A stretch of 64,000 nucleotides of DNA from the NCBI GenBank assembly GCA_023260135.1, contig JALQWG010000001.1, forward strand, positions 62,001 through 126,000, read 5' to 3'. Source of the DNA: Candidatus Altimarinota bacterium (GTDB lineage: Bacteria; Patescibacteriota; Gracilibacteria; BD1-5; UBA2023). The notes beneath the pieces are model-generated. The model searched no databases. It was not told the DNA's origin and saw nothing but the letters and a program-made list of their open reading frames with translations. Both the position numbers and the translations under genes were made by a program. Below, piece after piece: positions 19,905-34,267 of the stretch; within the stretch, counting starts at the first letter, position 1; every line of letters starts with the position of its first letter.

Positions 19905-21098
19905 TTATGCAATAACGCGAGCAACCACACCAGAACCAACTGTACGTCCACCTTCACGGATAGCGAAGCGGAGACCCTGATCCATAGCGATTGGAGCACC
20001 GAGTTCGATTGTCATCTGGATGTTATCACCAGGCATAACCATCTCTACACCAGCTGGGAGAGTGATAGAACCAGTTACATCAGTTGTACGGAAGTAGAAC
20101 TGAGGCTTGTAACCCTGGAAGAATGGAGTATGACGTCCACCTTCATCCTTTGTAAGTACGTATACTTCTGCTTCAAACTTAGTATGAGGCTTGATAGATC
20201 CAGGTTTTGCAAGAACTTGTCCACGCTCAACATCAGTACGCTCGATACCACGGAGGAGGAGTCCTGCGTTGTCACCAGCTTGTCCCTGATCGAGGAGCTT
20301 GTGGAACATCTCTATACCTGTAACAGTAGTAGTCTGAGTATCACGGATACCGAGAATCTCGATTGTATCACCGAGCTTGATTGTACCCTGTTCGATCTTA
20401 CCTGTAACTACAGTACCACGTCCCTTGATTGAGAATACATCTTCAACTGGCATGAGGAATGGCTTATCGAGATCACGCTCAGGAACTGGAACGAATGCTT
20501 CAAGAGCATCGAAGAGTTCCATAACAGCCTTCGCACCGTATGGCTTATCCATATCAGTTGGGTTCTCAAGTGCAACGAGACCAGAACCACGAATAACTGG
20601 GAGAGTATCACCAGGAAACTCATACTTAGAGAGGAGCTCGCGGATTTCCATCTCAACGAGATCAAGCATCTCAGCATCATCAACCATATCACACTTGTTC
20701 ATCCATACAACGATGTAAGGAACACCTACCTGGCGAGCAAGGAGAATATGTTCACGAGTCTGTGCCATAGGTCCGTCAGTTGCAGCAACTACGAGAATCG
20801 CAGCATCCATCTGAGCAGCACCAGTAATCATGTTCTTCACGTAGTCAGCATGTCCAGGACAGTCAACGTGTGCATAGTGACGATTAGCAGTCTGGTACTC
20901 AACGTGTGCAGTGTTGATTGTGATACCACGTGCCTTTTCTTCTGGAGCACCATCGATTTCATCATATTTTTTAGTCTCACCACCGAACTTCTGAGCGAGA
21001 ACGAATGTAAATGCAGCCGTAGAAGTAGTCTTACCATGATCAACGTGACCAATGGTACCAATATTCATATGTGGCTTGCTACGATCAAATGTAGACAT
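19905..21098 (-). CDS. tuf: Elongation factor Tu
   Basis: A 397-residue translational GTPase that delivers aminoacyl-tRNA to the ribosome. It has G1 GHVDHGKTT, the G2 Thr in [14 protein letters not shown]3 DCPGHADY and G4 NKCD, followed by the two beta-barrel domains. The start [22 protein letters not shown] fits the family; the longer frame upstream of it is non-coding. It contains no TGA codon. Its promoter lies at 21131-21158, and the ATG is preceded by a pyrimidine tract (TTTTTTCCT) rather than a Shine-Dalgarno sequence. Confidence 0.98.
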   Translation of the reverse strand: MSTFDRSKPHMNIGTIGHVDHGKTTSTAAFTFVLAQKFGGETKKYDEIDGAPEEKARGITINTAHVEYQTANRHYAHVDCPGHADYVKNMITGAAQMDAAILVVAATDGPMAQTREHILLARQVGVPYIVVWMNKCDMVDDAEMLDLVEMEIRELLSKYEFPGDTLPVIRGSGLVALENPTDMDKPYGAKAVMELFDALEAFVPVPERDLDKPFLMPVEDVFSIKGRGTVVTGKIEQGTIKLGDTIEILGIRDTQTTTVTGIEMFHKLLDQGQAGDNAGLLLRGIERTDVERGQVLAKPGSIKPHTKFEAEVYVLTKDEGGRHTPFFQGYKPQFYFRTTDVTGSITLPAGVEMVMPGDNIQMTIELGAPIAMDQGLRFAIREGGRTVGSGVVARVIA

Positions 21099-21130
21099 AG
21101 GAAAAAAGTAAAAAAAGTAAAAGCGGGAAA

Positions 21131-21158
21131 ATTGTAAACAGAAATTGGAAAAAAGCAA
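21131..21158 (-). promoter_or_regulatory. Promoter of tuf
   Basis: TTGCTT and TACAAT on the minus strand with a 16-nt spacer. Confidence 0.6.
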
Positions 21159-21250
21159 AAGAATTTTTATACAAAAATGGGATACATACTTTCGAGAACA
21201 AAGAGAGAATCTTTCTTCGCCGAGAGAATGCATCCCATTCTAGGCATTTT

Positions 21251-21337
21251 TTATTTCTTTGTTTTTCGCATTTTCTTATCAATACGAGTAACAGCTTTTT
21301 TGAGCTTTTTATGTGCGTAAGTTGTGAGACGTGGCAT
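21251..21337 (-). CDS. Very small, highly basic protein, 28 residues
   Basis: Reads MPRLTTYAHKKLKKAVTRID and ends KKMRKTKK before TAA. Eleven of 28 residues are Lys or Arg, typical of a small ribosomal or RNA-binding protein. It sits 23 nt after a 70-residue gene and just upstream of tuf. It does not match bTHX or bL36 by eye, so I leave it unnamed. Confidence 0.45.
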   Translation of the reverse strand: MPRLTTYAHKKLKKAVTRIDKKMRKTKK

Positions 21338-21360
21338 AGAATTATTGTGAAGGAAGTAAA

Positions 21361-21573
21361 TTAGATTTTAGCAATGTTTACAGAGTATTTCTTAAACTTT
21401 GCGAGAACTATCTTCATAGCATTCTGAATCCAGAGTGTCTCTCCTTCTACTTCGATACGCTTCTGGAGAATTTTGTAATGCTTGATAGCATTGGTTACCT
21501 TGCTACCAGATTTTGCACCTTTACGATCTACTGCGTAGACCATATTGTGTGGACGTTTATTGCGAAGTCACAT
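21361..21573 (-). CDS. Hypothetical protein, 70 residues, basic
   Basis: Starts MGLRNKRPHNMVYAVDRKG, where the second codon is TGA (Gly), and ends KKYSVNIAKI before TAA. It is lysine-rich and soluble. It is placed between tRNA-Ala and the 28-residue basic protein in a translation-related cluster, which hints at an RNA-related role. An internal Met (residue 11) is an alternative start. No family recognised. Confidence 0.6.
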
Positions 21574-21592
21574 AAGAAAACAGATTATAAAA

Positions 21593-21669
21593 TGGTGGAG
21601 CCTAAGGGAGTCGAACCCTTGACCTCCTGCGTGCAAAACAGGCGCTCTAGCCAACTGAGCTAAGGCCCC
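21593..21669 (-). tRNA. tRNA-Ala (anticodon TGC)
   Basis: 77 nt with encoded CCA. The acceptor stem GGGGCCT pairs with AGGCTCC (with a G-U), the loop TTTGCAC carries TGC, and the T-loop TTCGACT is regular. Confidence 0.95.
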
Positions 21670-21689
21670 ACATGGGGATAAAAAGAATA

Positions 21690-21766
21690 TGGCGGTGCTA
21701 ACGAGACTCGAACTCGCGACCTCTGCCGTGACAGGGCAGCGCTCTAACCAACTGAGCTATAGCACC
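21690..21766 (-). tRNA. tRNA-Asp (anticodon GTC)
   Basis: 77 nt with encoded CCA. Acceptor GGTGCTA pairs with TAGCACC, and the anticodon loop is CTGTCAC. It lies 20 nt before tRNA-Ala on the same strand. Confidence 0.95.
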
Positions 21767-21922
21767 AGAGATAAGTGAATAGTTTCAGTGATTGGCGAAC
21801 CTATCACAAACCATTGTCACAACATTCGTATAGGTTTTGTATTCACAAGCTCTATCTGAATGCTCGCGGAGTATATATACGTTTTACAAAAATGCAAATG
21901 AATTTTTGAGTTTTTTTACTCC

Positions 21923-22840
21923 CTAACCTATTGTCTTGTGTATATACCTCCACGAAGCCAAAAACGCAGAGAGTTTTCCGAGAAAAAGTGCCGCTAGAAT
22001 TCCCCACAATACATTGTTCCCGTAGAGGACAAAAAAGGCATCGAGAACATTTTTTACTCAAGATGGGAGCGAATCAATCGGGAGAATACTCGGGAGGAGA
22101 TAAAAGAGTCCTATAGCAAAAAGTGCAGAAAAACCAGTATAGACCATTCCCTGTATAACCAGAGGTCCATAGATAAAATACGATCGCCCTCCCACAAGCT
22201 CTATGATAGACATCTCATCACGGAGAAAGAATATCGTATTACTGATGACGGTATAAACAACAACAAATACTGTAAATATAAAAAGTCCAAGAAGCGCATA
22301 TACACCGTACTCGAGCAGCCTGAGTATCTTCACGAGAGACTCTATACGAGCATACTGACTCTGAAAATCTATGAGCTTGCGGTTGAGCTCAGTTTCATCA
22401 TACTCGAGAATATCCTTGTATCAGGCAATGAGTGATTGCACTCTCTCATATGAATCGAGTGGAATACCTGAGAGCCTGAGACTATTGGGGAGAGGATTCT
22501 CATCAGTTCACTCTATGAGGGCGGCAAGGTCAGGGTTGCGTGCGCGGAAGAGGAGAAATGCTTCATCCTCAGAGACGTACTTGGATTCGATGCCAGAGAA
22601 TGATCGTGCAAACTCTACAAAAAGTTCCTGACTCCGAATAGATGTATCGGTAAACCCTTCTTGGAATGGTATCGTAATAGAGATACGATCATTGATACTC
22701 CCGATAAATGAATGTGTAGAGTAGAGTGTGAGGAGGAGAATATTGATAAAAAATAATAATAGCCCTATCACTATGAGCGATGAAGCAGATATAAATGGAT
22801 TACGGATGATATTTTTGAAGGCGTATTTGAGGATGTACAT
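21923..22840 (-). CDS. ftsX: Cell division protein FtsX
   Basis: A 305-residue four-helix membrane protein of the FtsEX complex, which activates peptidoglycan hydrolases at division. Helix 1 (about 20-42) follows MYILKYAFKNIIRNPFISAS, an extracellular domain spans about 45-165, and the last three helices form the FtsX/MacB permease block with NTIFFLRDEMSIIELVGG, the typical coupling-helix region. Two TGA codons are read as Gly. No ftsE is adjacent: the flanking features are tRNAs and a repeat-bearing spacer, so its ATPase must lie elsewhere. Confidence 0.92.
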
Positions 22841-22933
22841 GGGAAAAAGTTGGGAGTAGAGAGTATTGAGTTTTTAGAATAGAATTCTTTTAATTATTTT
22901 GAGGTATGGAAAATCCGGTATGTCTCTGGGTTT

Positions 22934-22963
22934 CTGTCATCCTGACGAAGGAAGGATCTGCCC
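22934..22963. repeat. Dispersed repeat, partial copy 2
   Basis: CTGTCATCCTGACGAAGGAA followed by GGATCTGCCC shares its core with the repeats near 489 and 52833. It lies in an intergenic region with no gene (22841-23020). Confidence 0.5.
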
Positions 22964-23020
22964 TATTGATATCAGTTTGACCAAATATTATAGAAAAAAG
23001 TAAAAAAAGCGAGAGGAAAG

Positions 23021-23049
23021 TTGACTAATAGCGTCAAGTATACTATCAT
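23021..23049 (+). promoter_or_regulatory. Promoter of the 121-residue hypothetical gene
   Basis: TTGACT at 23021-23026 and TATCAT at 23044-23049, 17 nt apart. The ATG begins 7 nt later. TATACT at 23039 is an overlapping alternative -10 but is too close to the -35. Confidence 0.45.
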
Positions 23050-23056
23050 ATCTCAT

Positions 23057-23422
23057 ATGAATAAAAGAATACCTCAGGATAGCATTCTTGAAGAATTTAA
23101 ATATATGGAAGATCTTCTCCCTAAGTGATTCATTGATAAAAGACAGATAGAATACTATTCTCGATTAGCAAATAATCCAAGTGACGCAGAATCATATATA
23201 GCGTATACTATCTGGTATCTAAGGGAAAAGTTCGGATCACTGAGAACACTAGAAGTACAGGAATCTTGCAGCGCAAGGGCCAAAAAAATATTGGAGGAGT
23301 ATACAAGAGTATTTGAGGAAGAGTCTGTAAACCCTAATGAGGAAAAAAGAGTAAAAAGAAACCTTGAAGAAGAACAGAAAAGATACATATTACTCAAGAA
23401 AAGATATCCAAAATTAAAATAA
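23057..23422 (+). CDS. Hypothetical protein, 121 residues, charged and helical
   Basis: Starts MNKRIPQDSILEEFKYMEDL and ends KKRYPKLK before TAA. Rich in Glu, Lys and Arg with heptad-like spacing in the last 50 residues, suggesting a coiled coil. One TGA (LLPKGFIDK). It has its own promoter and terminator. Not recognised. Confidence 0.6.
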
Positions 23423-23425
23423 AAA

Positions 23426-23456
23426 ATCCCCTCTCGTAAATGAAAGGGGATTTTGT
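23426..23456 (+). terminator. Rho-independent terminator
   Basis: AATCCCCT(CTC) and GAAAGGGGATT flank a short loop, followed by TTGTTTT. Confidence 0.7.
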
Positions 23457-23463
23457 TTTCGTA

Positions 23464-23540
23464 TGGTGGGTTATATAGGATTCGAACCTATGACCCCCTG
23501 CTTGTAAGGCAGGTGCTCTAACCAACTGAGCTAATAACCC
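23464..23540 (-). tRNA. tRNA-Val (anticodon TAC)
   Basis: 77 nt with CCA. Acceptor GGGTTAT pairs with ATAACCC, anticodon stem CCTGC/GCAGG, loop CTTACAA. Confidence 0.94.
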
Positions 23541-23547
23541 GAAAATG

Positions 23548-23624
23548 TGGTGGATCATACTAGATTCGAACTAGTGACCTCTTGGATGTCGACCAAGCGC
23601 TCTAACCAACTGAGCTAATGATCC
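23548..23624 (-). tRNA. tRNA-Val (anticodon GAC), with C at position 33
   Basis: 77 nt with CCA. The anticodon stem CTTGG/CCAAG encloses the loop TCGACAT, giving anticodon GAC. Position 33, almost always U, is C here. All stems pair perfectly and the acceptor GGATCAT pairs with ATGATCC, so the gene looks intact. Confidence 0.85.
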
Positions 23625-23628
23625 GAAG

Positions 23629-23703
23629 TGGTACCCGGGGGGGGAATCGAACCCACGACCTTAAGCTTAGAAGGCTTCTGCTCTTCCACTGAGCTACCCG
23701 GGC
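23629..23703 (-). tRNA. tRNA-Arg (anticodon TCT)
   Basis: 75 nt with CCA. Loop CTTCTAA carries TCT, which reads AGA codons. The acceptor begins with a G1-U72 pair and the outermost anticodon-stem pair is G-A; the rest pairs well. Confidence 0.9.
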
Positions 23704-23870
23704 ATAAAACCGCGAAAAGCATATCCAGAATAGAAGAGAAGTCAAAAGAATTTTTTCGAAGAGTATGAGGATAGAAAAGAAAAAATTCTCGAGATATACC
23801 CGAGAATTTTATTTTTTACTCATAATGTCGAGAGCACTCTATTAGATTCAATATAAAATGTATCTTTTTT

Positions 23871-23998
<128 letters not shown>

Positions 23999-24056
23999 AA
24001 AAAAGAGTGTTATCCTAAAAATTGTTATAAGAAATATTGTTATTTCTGTCTCCAAC

Positions 24057-24082
24057 ATGTATAAGATCTTATTCATACCAAC
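24057..24082 (-). other. 23S rRNA processing stem, 3' half
   Basis: This stretch is complementary to 27098-27123 apart from two substitutions, bracketing the 23S gene as a precursor stem for RNase III-type cleavage. Confidence 0.7.
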
Positions 24083-24109
24083 GAACTAAAGTTCGAGTAA
24101 GAACAAAAA

Positions 24110-27075
<2,966 letters not shown>

Positions 27076-27097
27076 TTCTCGCTTGTTGTATTTAGTT

Positions 27098-27123
27098 GTT
27101 GGTATGAATAAAATCTTGTACAT
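27098..27123 (-). other. 23S rRNA processing stem, 5' half
   Basis: GTTGGTATGAATAAAATCTT and the following bases pair with the segment at 24057. The 16S-23S spacer contains no tRNA. Confidence 0.7.
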
Positions 27124-27290
27124 TTTTGATGGAAACAGAATTTTTGGTTTTTTTAAAACCAGTGAAAATTACAATGTTTCTCAAACAAATTTTTGTGAAA
27201 TACTTTCATCTTTCGAAGAAAATACTTCTGTTTTTAGATAACATTCAATTAAATTGAATTTCAAGAGTGTTAAGGTTCAAATGATCCTCG

Positions 27291-27312
27291 CATTCCATGT
27301 ACCAGAAGACAA
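27291..27312 (-). other. 16S rRNA processing stem, 3' half
   Basis: A 22-nt segment that is the perfect reverse complement of 28940-28961 and brackets the 16S gene. Confidence 0.85.
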
Positions 27313-27331
27313 CAAACTGTATTCTATAAAG

Positions 27332-28850
<1,519 letters not shown>

Positions 28851-28939
28851 TCAATTAAGAAGAAACTTGCCTCATATAAATATGAGGACTTTTTTTATGA
28901 TTGTTATATCTTAGAATTACAGACCTAGATAAATCTAGA

Positions 28940-28961
28940 TTGTCTTCTGGTACATGGAATG
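28940..28961 (-). other. 16S rRNA processing stem, 5' half
   Basis: Perfect reverse complement of 27291-27312. The rRNA leader between here and the 16S start also contains a hairpin CCTCATAT/ATATGAGG near 28871. Confidence 0.85.
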
Positions 28962-28995
28962 TTAAGGTTCATACTGCGCTGTTGCAGTGCGAAGA

Positions 28996-29023
28996 TTTAT
29001 ATGGAAAACGTCTTCCAAGTCAA
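28996..29023 (-). promoter_or_regulatory. Promoter of the rRNA operon
   Basis: On the minus strand TTGACT and TATAAA are 16 nt apart, 35-40 nt upstream of the 16S processing stem. Confidence 0.65.
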
Positions 29024-29181
29024 AACTTTTTTTCACTTTTTTTCAAAAAAGTCATATAAAGGCATCCAGATGCGGAAAAAACTTTTTGGAAAAAGTATTG
29101 TTTCTGCGAATTTTGTGCAAATTTTCGCTATACTCTACCATGAAATTGGAAAAGAACACTTTTTGTGAGCAAAACTTAATG

Positions 29182-29211
29182 AAAAAATCCCCGAAAATAT
29201 CGGGGATTTTC
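29182..29211 (-). terminator. Rho-independent terminator of the surface-protein pair
   Basis: AAAATCCCCGA and TCGGGGATTTTTT form a strong hairpin on the minus strand just past the stop at 29229. Confidence 0.8.
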
Positions 29212-29228
29212 TATGATATACACATATT

Positions 29229-30482
29229 TTATTCAAAACCTGGGGGTGGATTCAATAATACACGAGGATCATATTCTATAATGAGAGAGTATTCATCTAA
29301 GGATGAATTTGTATAAGCTCGGGATAATTCCTCGCCATCATAAGCACGAAAATAATTAAGATCATACCTGATTGCATCTTCGAAAGTACATTCAACACTA
29401 TATGGACATACTACCTCTGTATTTGATATAGAGGCTCATCATATCGTATTGCGAGACATAAGTGATCACTGTACATACAGCTGTAGTTCTGGAAGTGTCG
29501 TGAGATTTGTAGAAGAAGCGTTATAGAGGAGAGTATTTGATTCGCCACTATAGAGGGTTCCCTCGGCAAATATCGTTGATTGTATCCGTCGAACATTCCT
29601 CCCTATATATACATCACCACCAACTCCATTGCTATTTTTAAGAAGGATGATTCATTTTGGAATTCCAGTAGTATTATATATGTCCTCATCAATATAGAGG
29701 TCTCATCCGATAATTATGAGTCATTGCGTATCAGCAGAATTAAAGGCCATCCTAATAGACTGATAGGTAACAGTTTTTGGTGTTGATTCGTCGTTGATAT
29801 AAAATATTCTGTTTAGTGTCTGATTCGTCGTTGTAAATGTATGATTCCTCTGATCGAGAGACAGATTGCGACCGACAACTCATACGTTCTTGCGAATACG
29901 CTGAAGCATCGAGTTAAAAAGGTTCACATCGAATTTTGGTCCTTGCTCATATATTGTAGAGAAGAATGTGTTCCCTCAAGCACTCCCTATTATTTTCACC
30001 CTTCAGATAAATGCTGAACCCGTAAGGCTCTCATCATAACTACAATCCCCTGTACCAAATGGGACAATTCAAACACCATTGTTCCATCAATATCACTCAA
30101 GCCTTCGAGATACGGGATTAAAAAAAAGGTTTGCATTCACTCAATTCAATTCAATAGTTCATGCATTTACGGACGAGGCCGTTCCTATCACAGACCAACA
30201 GTCGAGTGTTGGGTTTCATGTTCATGTGTATTCTATATGCGTTCCTGAGTTAAAAGTTCCAGTACCAACAGTCTGTATCCAAAAATCTCATCATATTACA
30301 TCTTCATCTATATACGAAGCATTTAGTATAACCTCTCAGGCATTTCCTGTTCCATCGTTGCGGAACTCTCCATCAAGAAGAGGGATTCATGCTGATCATG
30401 AAAAATACTGTATGATTGCATATACGGTTACTCAAAACAAAATGGGACCAAGTGTGAGGAGTGCAAAAAGATACTTTTTCAT
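29229..30482 (-). CDS. Secreted protein of unknown function, 417 residues
   Basis: Starts MKKYLFALLTLGPILFGVTV, a signal peptide or membrane anchor, followed by a mostly beta-strand extracellular part rich in Gly, Asn, Thr and Ser. A parallel-strand-like segment (IIIGGDLYIDEDIY, VGGDVYIGRNVRR) recalls the filament-forming, polymer-like beta-helix surface proteins. The frame crosses more than 20 TGA codons and ends at TAA. It follows the S74-chaperone surface protein gene by 31 nt, so the two are probably co-expressed. No family recognised. Confidence 0.7.
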
Positions 30483-30513
30483 AGAGGAAAATTATTGGGT
30501 CTATTATTTATTT

Positions 30514-31848
30514 CTATTGGATGGAGTTCTCTTCGAGGATCTCTAGTCGCCTTTTGAGAAGCTCTATTTCTCTATTCTGTTGTTCTATGGTTTCCTTGAG
30601 AATATCAACGGAATCATCTACCTCCTGGATCGATCGGACGATTGGAGCAAAAAAATCATTATATCGAATAGATTTTATTCATGCATCATCTGTTGATATC
30701 ATGCCTGAATTTTTCATATTATTTTTTTGTAAAAGACTCTCAACGTCTTGGGCTATAAAGCCAAGTTCTACAGCATGAGAGGCGTCATTGTTGCGCACAT
30801 ATTCCACAGGATGAAGTTCCCGAATAAACTCAAGACCCAAGGATGTCGAATGAATATCTGCCTTGAGATTACGATCAGAAGTAATAGTCCAAGGAACCTG
30901 AATACCTGCGTAGGTAACACTTGTGTTTCCCATGCGTATTTGATTAGAGGCATTGGTGGAATTTACCTGAGCTCAATATCCTATAATTATATTATTCGAT
31001 CAAGTCGTAAGATTGGTTCATGCATATGCCCCAATAACTGTATTCCAATTTCATGTAGTACTAGAGAGGAGTGATGATACTCCAATAGATACGTTTTGTA
31101 TTCAAACTGTATTGGGCTGTAGAGCATTTTCCCCAATTGCTATATTCATCGTTCAGGATATATTATTGGTCATAGAATTGATTCAGATAACTGTATTATT
31201 CTGACCAGTAGAGTTATTTAGGAGTGCATTCACTCATACAGCAATATTTTGATTTGCCGTTGTATTATACTGCATAGCATTGGTTCCGATAGCTGTATTA
31301 GCATATCCTGTGGTATTATTTCTGAGCGTGTTATTTCCTATCGCAGTATTCTGTGATCCTGCATTGGAAACAAGTCATGAGAGTCCAACGACCGTGTTGG
31401 AACTATTACTTCCGCCTCATCTCCCGAGAGTGATACCATTGATGAGAATATCAGCACTCACATCGAGTGATGCCCCAGGAGAGAGTGTTCCGATACCTAC
31501 TCGACCACCTGTATAGGATATATCCGTTCCAGTACGTGCCCAATTTACAGGTCATAAAATTGGTCTCCCATTTAAATCAAACCCAATAACAGCTTGTCCT
31601 GTTGGTGCTTGTACATTAGACAATAGGGAACGAATTATATCGAGTATGCTGATACATTGCTTCTCTCCATAAATACCAGATGTGGTGCTAAATCATGATA
31701 TGGCCTCATCAGCACCAACACACGATCATGTCATCCTTTCAAAATAAGTACCAAAAAGTCCATCGGCAGCGGAAACCATAAATGGTGTCGTAGCAAGGAT
31801 AATTATTGCGGAAGATGCTATTCCGCGAAGAAGTGAAGTTTTTTTCAT
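30514..31848 (-). CDS. Secreted fibre-like protein with YadA-head-type repeats and S74 chaperone domain
   Basis: A 444-residue protein: signal peptide MKKTSLLRGIASSAIIILAT, then a short Cys-containing region. Residues about 160-300 carry repeats of the type GSQNTAIGNNTLRNNTTGYA, TANQNIAVGVNALLNN and NTVIGINSM, which are YadA-like trimeric head motifs. The C-terminus has the intramolecular chaperone/peptidase S74 domain (TSDRNLKADI, then FIRELHPVEYVR and ELGFIAQDVE) and ends in a Glu/Lys coiled coil. In phage tail fibres S74 cleaves itself off after trimerisation. About 14 TGA codons are Gly. A surface adhesin or fibre is the best guess. Confidence 0.83.
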
Positions 31849-31922
31849 AGGAGAAAATTGGAAATACCCTATCAAGATACCCCTTATCTCGTGAAAATGC
31901 AAAAGTCAGAACTATGAAATAT

Positions 31923-31958
31923 AAAAAAATCCCTTGCATATATATGCAAGGGATTTTT
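31923..31958. terminator. Bidirectional rho-independent terminator
   Basis: AAATCCCTTGCATA and TATGCAAGGGATTT flank a tiny loop with T runs on both strands. Confidence 0.8.
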
Positions 31959-31968
31959 AGTTATAAAA

Positions 31969-32044
31969 TGGTGGGGGTACTTGGGATTGAACCAAGGACC
32001 AATCGGTTATGAGCCGACTGCTCTAACCACTGAGCTATACCCCC
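31969..32044 (-). tRNA. tRNA-Met, elongator (anticodon CAT)
   Basis: 76 nt with CCA. Loop CTCATAA. The acceptor begins with a G1-C72 pair, so it is not the initiator. A lysidine-modified tRNA-Ile(CAT) cannot be fully excluded. Confidence 0.88.
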
Positions 32045-32047
32045 GTG

Positions 32048-32140
32048 TGGCGGTGGGCCGGGGATTCGAACCCCGGCGGCACCTTGCGGCACCCTACAGG
32101 TTTAGCAAACCCGCCTCTTCAGCCACTTGAGTAGCCCACC
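32048..32140 (-). tRNA. tRNA-Ser (anticodon GCT)
   Basis: 93 nt with CCA, a long variable arm and loop TTGCTAA. Acceptor GGTGGGC pairs with GCCCACC. Confidence 0.95.
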
Positions 32141-32155
32141 ATATCGCTATGCGAC

Positions 32156-32188
32156 AGTTAAAAGTTAAAAGTTAAAAGTTAAAAGTTT
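32156..32188. repeat. AGTTAAA tandem tract
   Basis: Four head-to-tail copies of AGTTAAA/AAGTTAA downstream of tRNA-Ser and before rnj. Confidence 0.6.
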
Positions 32189-32316
32189 GGAACCTTTTAG
32201 CAATTAACCAATAATGACCCTCAACTGACGACCGCGATTATAGAAAAAAGAGAGAAAAAGGCAAAAGAAATTTTATAAAAATCTGCATCTTGCCCCTATC
32301 AGCTATTCTCTACAGT

Positions 32317-34188
32317 CTATTGTACAACTACAACTACCTTCGGTTCTTTTCCTACCTCATGGAGCATAGTATCACACACCTTGCGTTCTACATAGGCCGA
32401 GAATGCATCAGCATCCTTGAAGCCGGAGAGATCCTGGAGAATGTTGCGAACACACGTATCGAGTGACTTCTCGAGCCCTGGAACATCTGCAACTGCAGGA
32501 AGTCCTACAGTATCGTATTTTATATGGAATCCAGTATTTTTCTTGGAGATACCGATGACGAGCACACCCTGAGATGCTATCTGATAGCGATCGAGAAGCG
32601 TATTATCATCTGTATATCCTACCATTCGACCATCGATGGTGATGAGTTTTTTTGAGACATATTGATCTGTCTCTCGCATACCATCACGAGTAAATTCGAG
32701 GAGCTTTCCATTGCGAAGAATTGGTACTTTTGATTTTTCATAACCGAGATCATATGCATTGCGAGCATTACCACGGAGCATATGTGGAAAACCATAGACT
32801 GGCACATAGTACTCTGGTGCGAGCATGGTGATCATTTTTTTGGTATCTTCTTCCTTGGCATGTCATCCTGCATGGATCTCTGATTCCTTGTAGTGGTGAA
32901 TACGTGGACCCTGTTGCGTGATGAGATCAAAAAGTCCTTGTACAGCACGCTCATTTCCTGGGATAACTGAAGACGAGAAGATGATAGCATCCGTCGGCTT
33001 GAGTGTTGTCTCCTTGGACTCACCGGTGACGATACGCATGAGCGCTGCATAACGCTCACCCTGAGCACCAGTACAACAAATAGTAACCTCATTGTCCGGG
33101 AGCTTGGCTGCCTGTTCCATCGTGATGATAGTTCCAGGTTTTGGTCGGACATATCCGAGCTTGATAGCGATATCTATATAGTTATTCATCGAACGACCGA
33201 GCAGGACGACCTTGCGATTGTACTTCTCAGATGTCGAGATGATGAGCATCACACGATCGATGATAGATGAAAATGTTGCTGTGATAACACGACCAGGTGA
33301 CTTCTCAAAAATCTCCTCAATCGAGTGAATAACTGCGGACTCAGAGATAGATGAACCAAGAAGGTGAGCATTGGTTGAGTCAGAAAAGAGCGCAGTAACA
33401 CCACGTTTTCCGAGTGCCTCGAGCCATTCATAGTTGGTTGATGGACGATTCGGAAGTGGTGACTTATCGAACTTCCAGTCTCCAGTGTGGACGAATCGAC
33501 CTACAGGAGTCTCGATGAGAAGACCTACAGAGTCAGGAATCGAATGATCTACAACAAATGGAGTAACCTGAAAATGTTTCCCCACCTGAATAGGACGATA
33601 TCGAACATACTCAGAGAGCTTGGTAAGTGTTGCCTTCATGTCTCCTTGCTTGAGTTTGATGAGCTCGTACGCCATGGCAGTAGCATATATAGGAGTACTG
33701 CGTCCGAGTTGTTCCATGAGGTAGTATACTCCACCGATATGGTCGATATGACCGTGGGTGATACAGACTCCGACAACTTTTTTTCATTTACAGTATGTGA
33801 GGTCTGGGATAGATGCATTGATACCGTATTGGTACTGATCTGCAAACTGGAGACCCATATCGACGATGATCATCTCATCTTCATACTCGAATCCCATACA
33901 GTTGAGACCAACCTGTTCTGTTCCACCGAATGGCACTACACGAAGTGTTCCTTTCTCGAGTGGCTTCGCACGCTCCTCTGGAACGTGGAGGTGTTTTTTG
34001 AGTGCCTGCTGTGGCGTGAGGAATGGATATGATCTCTTCGGGCGAAAACTATCCTCGAAGATAAAAGAATCACCAGGACGAAGGTTGGGATTGATATTTT
34101 TTCCCGAGTCAAAAAAGGAACGAAAAGTTCATTTTTTCTCTCATTGTGGCGATGTGCCACTATTGCTTTGATAGCGTTTGTTACGCAT
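32317..34188 (-). CDS. rnj: Ribonuclease J
   Basis: A 623-residue metallo-beta-lactamase/beta-CASP nuclease with 5'-3' exo- and endonuclease activity on RNA. The zinc motif THGHIDHIGG is near residue 170 and VHTGDWKFD marks the downstream metal Asp. The beta-CASP part has SDSTNAHLLG and TATFSSIIDR, then CCTGAQGERYAAL and HAGGHAKEED, with the conserved His and Gly pair. The RNase J C-terminal domain is present. An N-terminal basic extension (about 90 residues) precedes the core. Several TGA codons are Gly, including one of the pair in HAGGHA. It is the main nuclease of a minus-strand cluster with a paralogue. Confidence 0.93.
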
Positions 34189-34198
34189 AAGGTATATT

Positions 34199-34260
34199 GG
34201 TTATAAGGTTAAAGGTTCGTAAGGTTGAAGGTTTGTAAGGTTGAAGGTTTGTAAGGTTGA
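34199..34260. repeat. GGTTGAAGGTTTGTAA tandem tract
   Basis: Three to four copies of a 16-nt unit lie just upstream of rnj. Related to the tract before rpsJ. Confidence 0.6.
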
Positions 34261-34267
34261 AATATAA

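Noticed and set aside
28959-29316. Two overlapping ORFs upstream of the rRNA operon
   Set aside because: They span the rRNA promoter and a terminator, show no family and overlap the real minus-strand gene; coding is unlikely.
30079-31516. Plus-strand ORFs over the surface-protein genes
   Set aside because: They are shadows: the minus-strand frames read continuously with signal peptides and recognisable domains.
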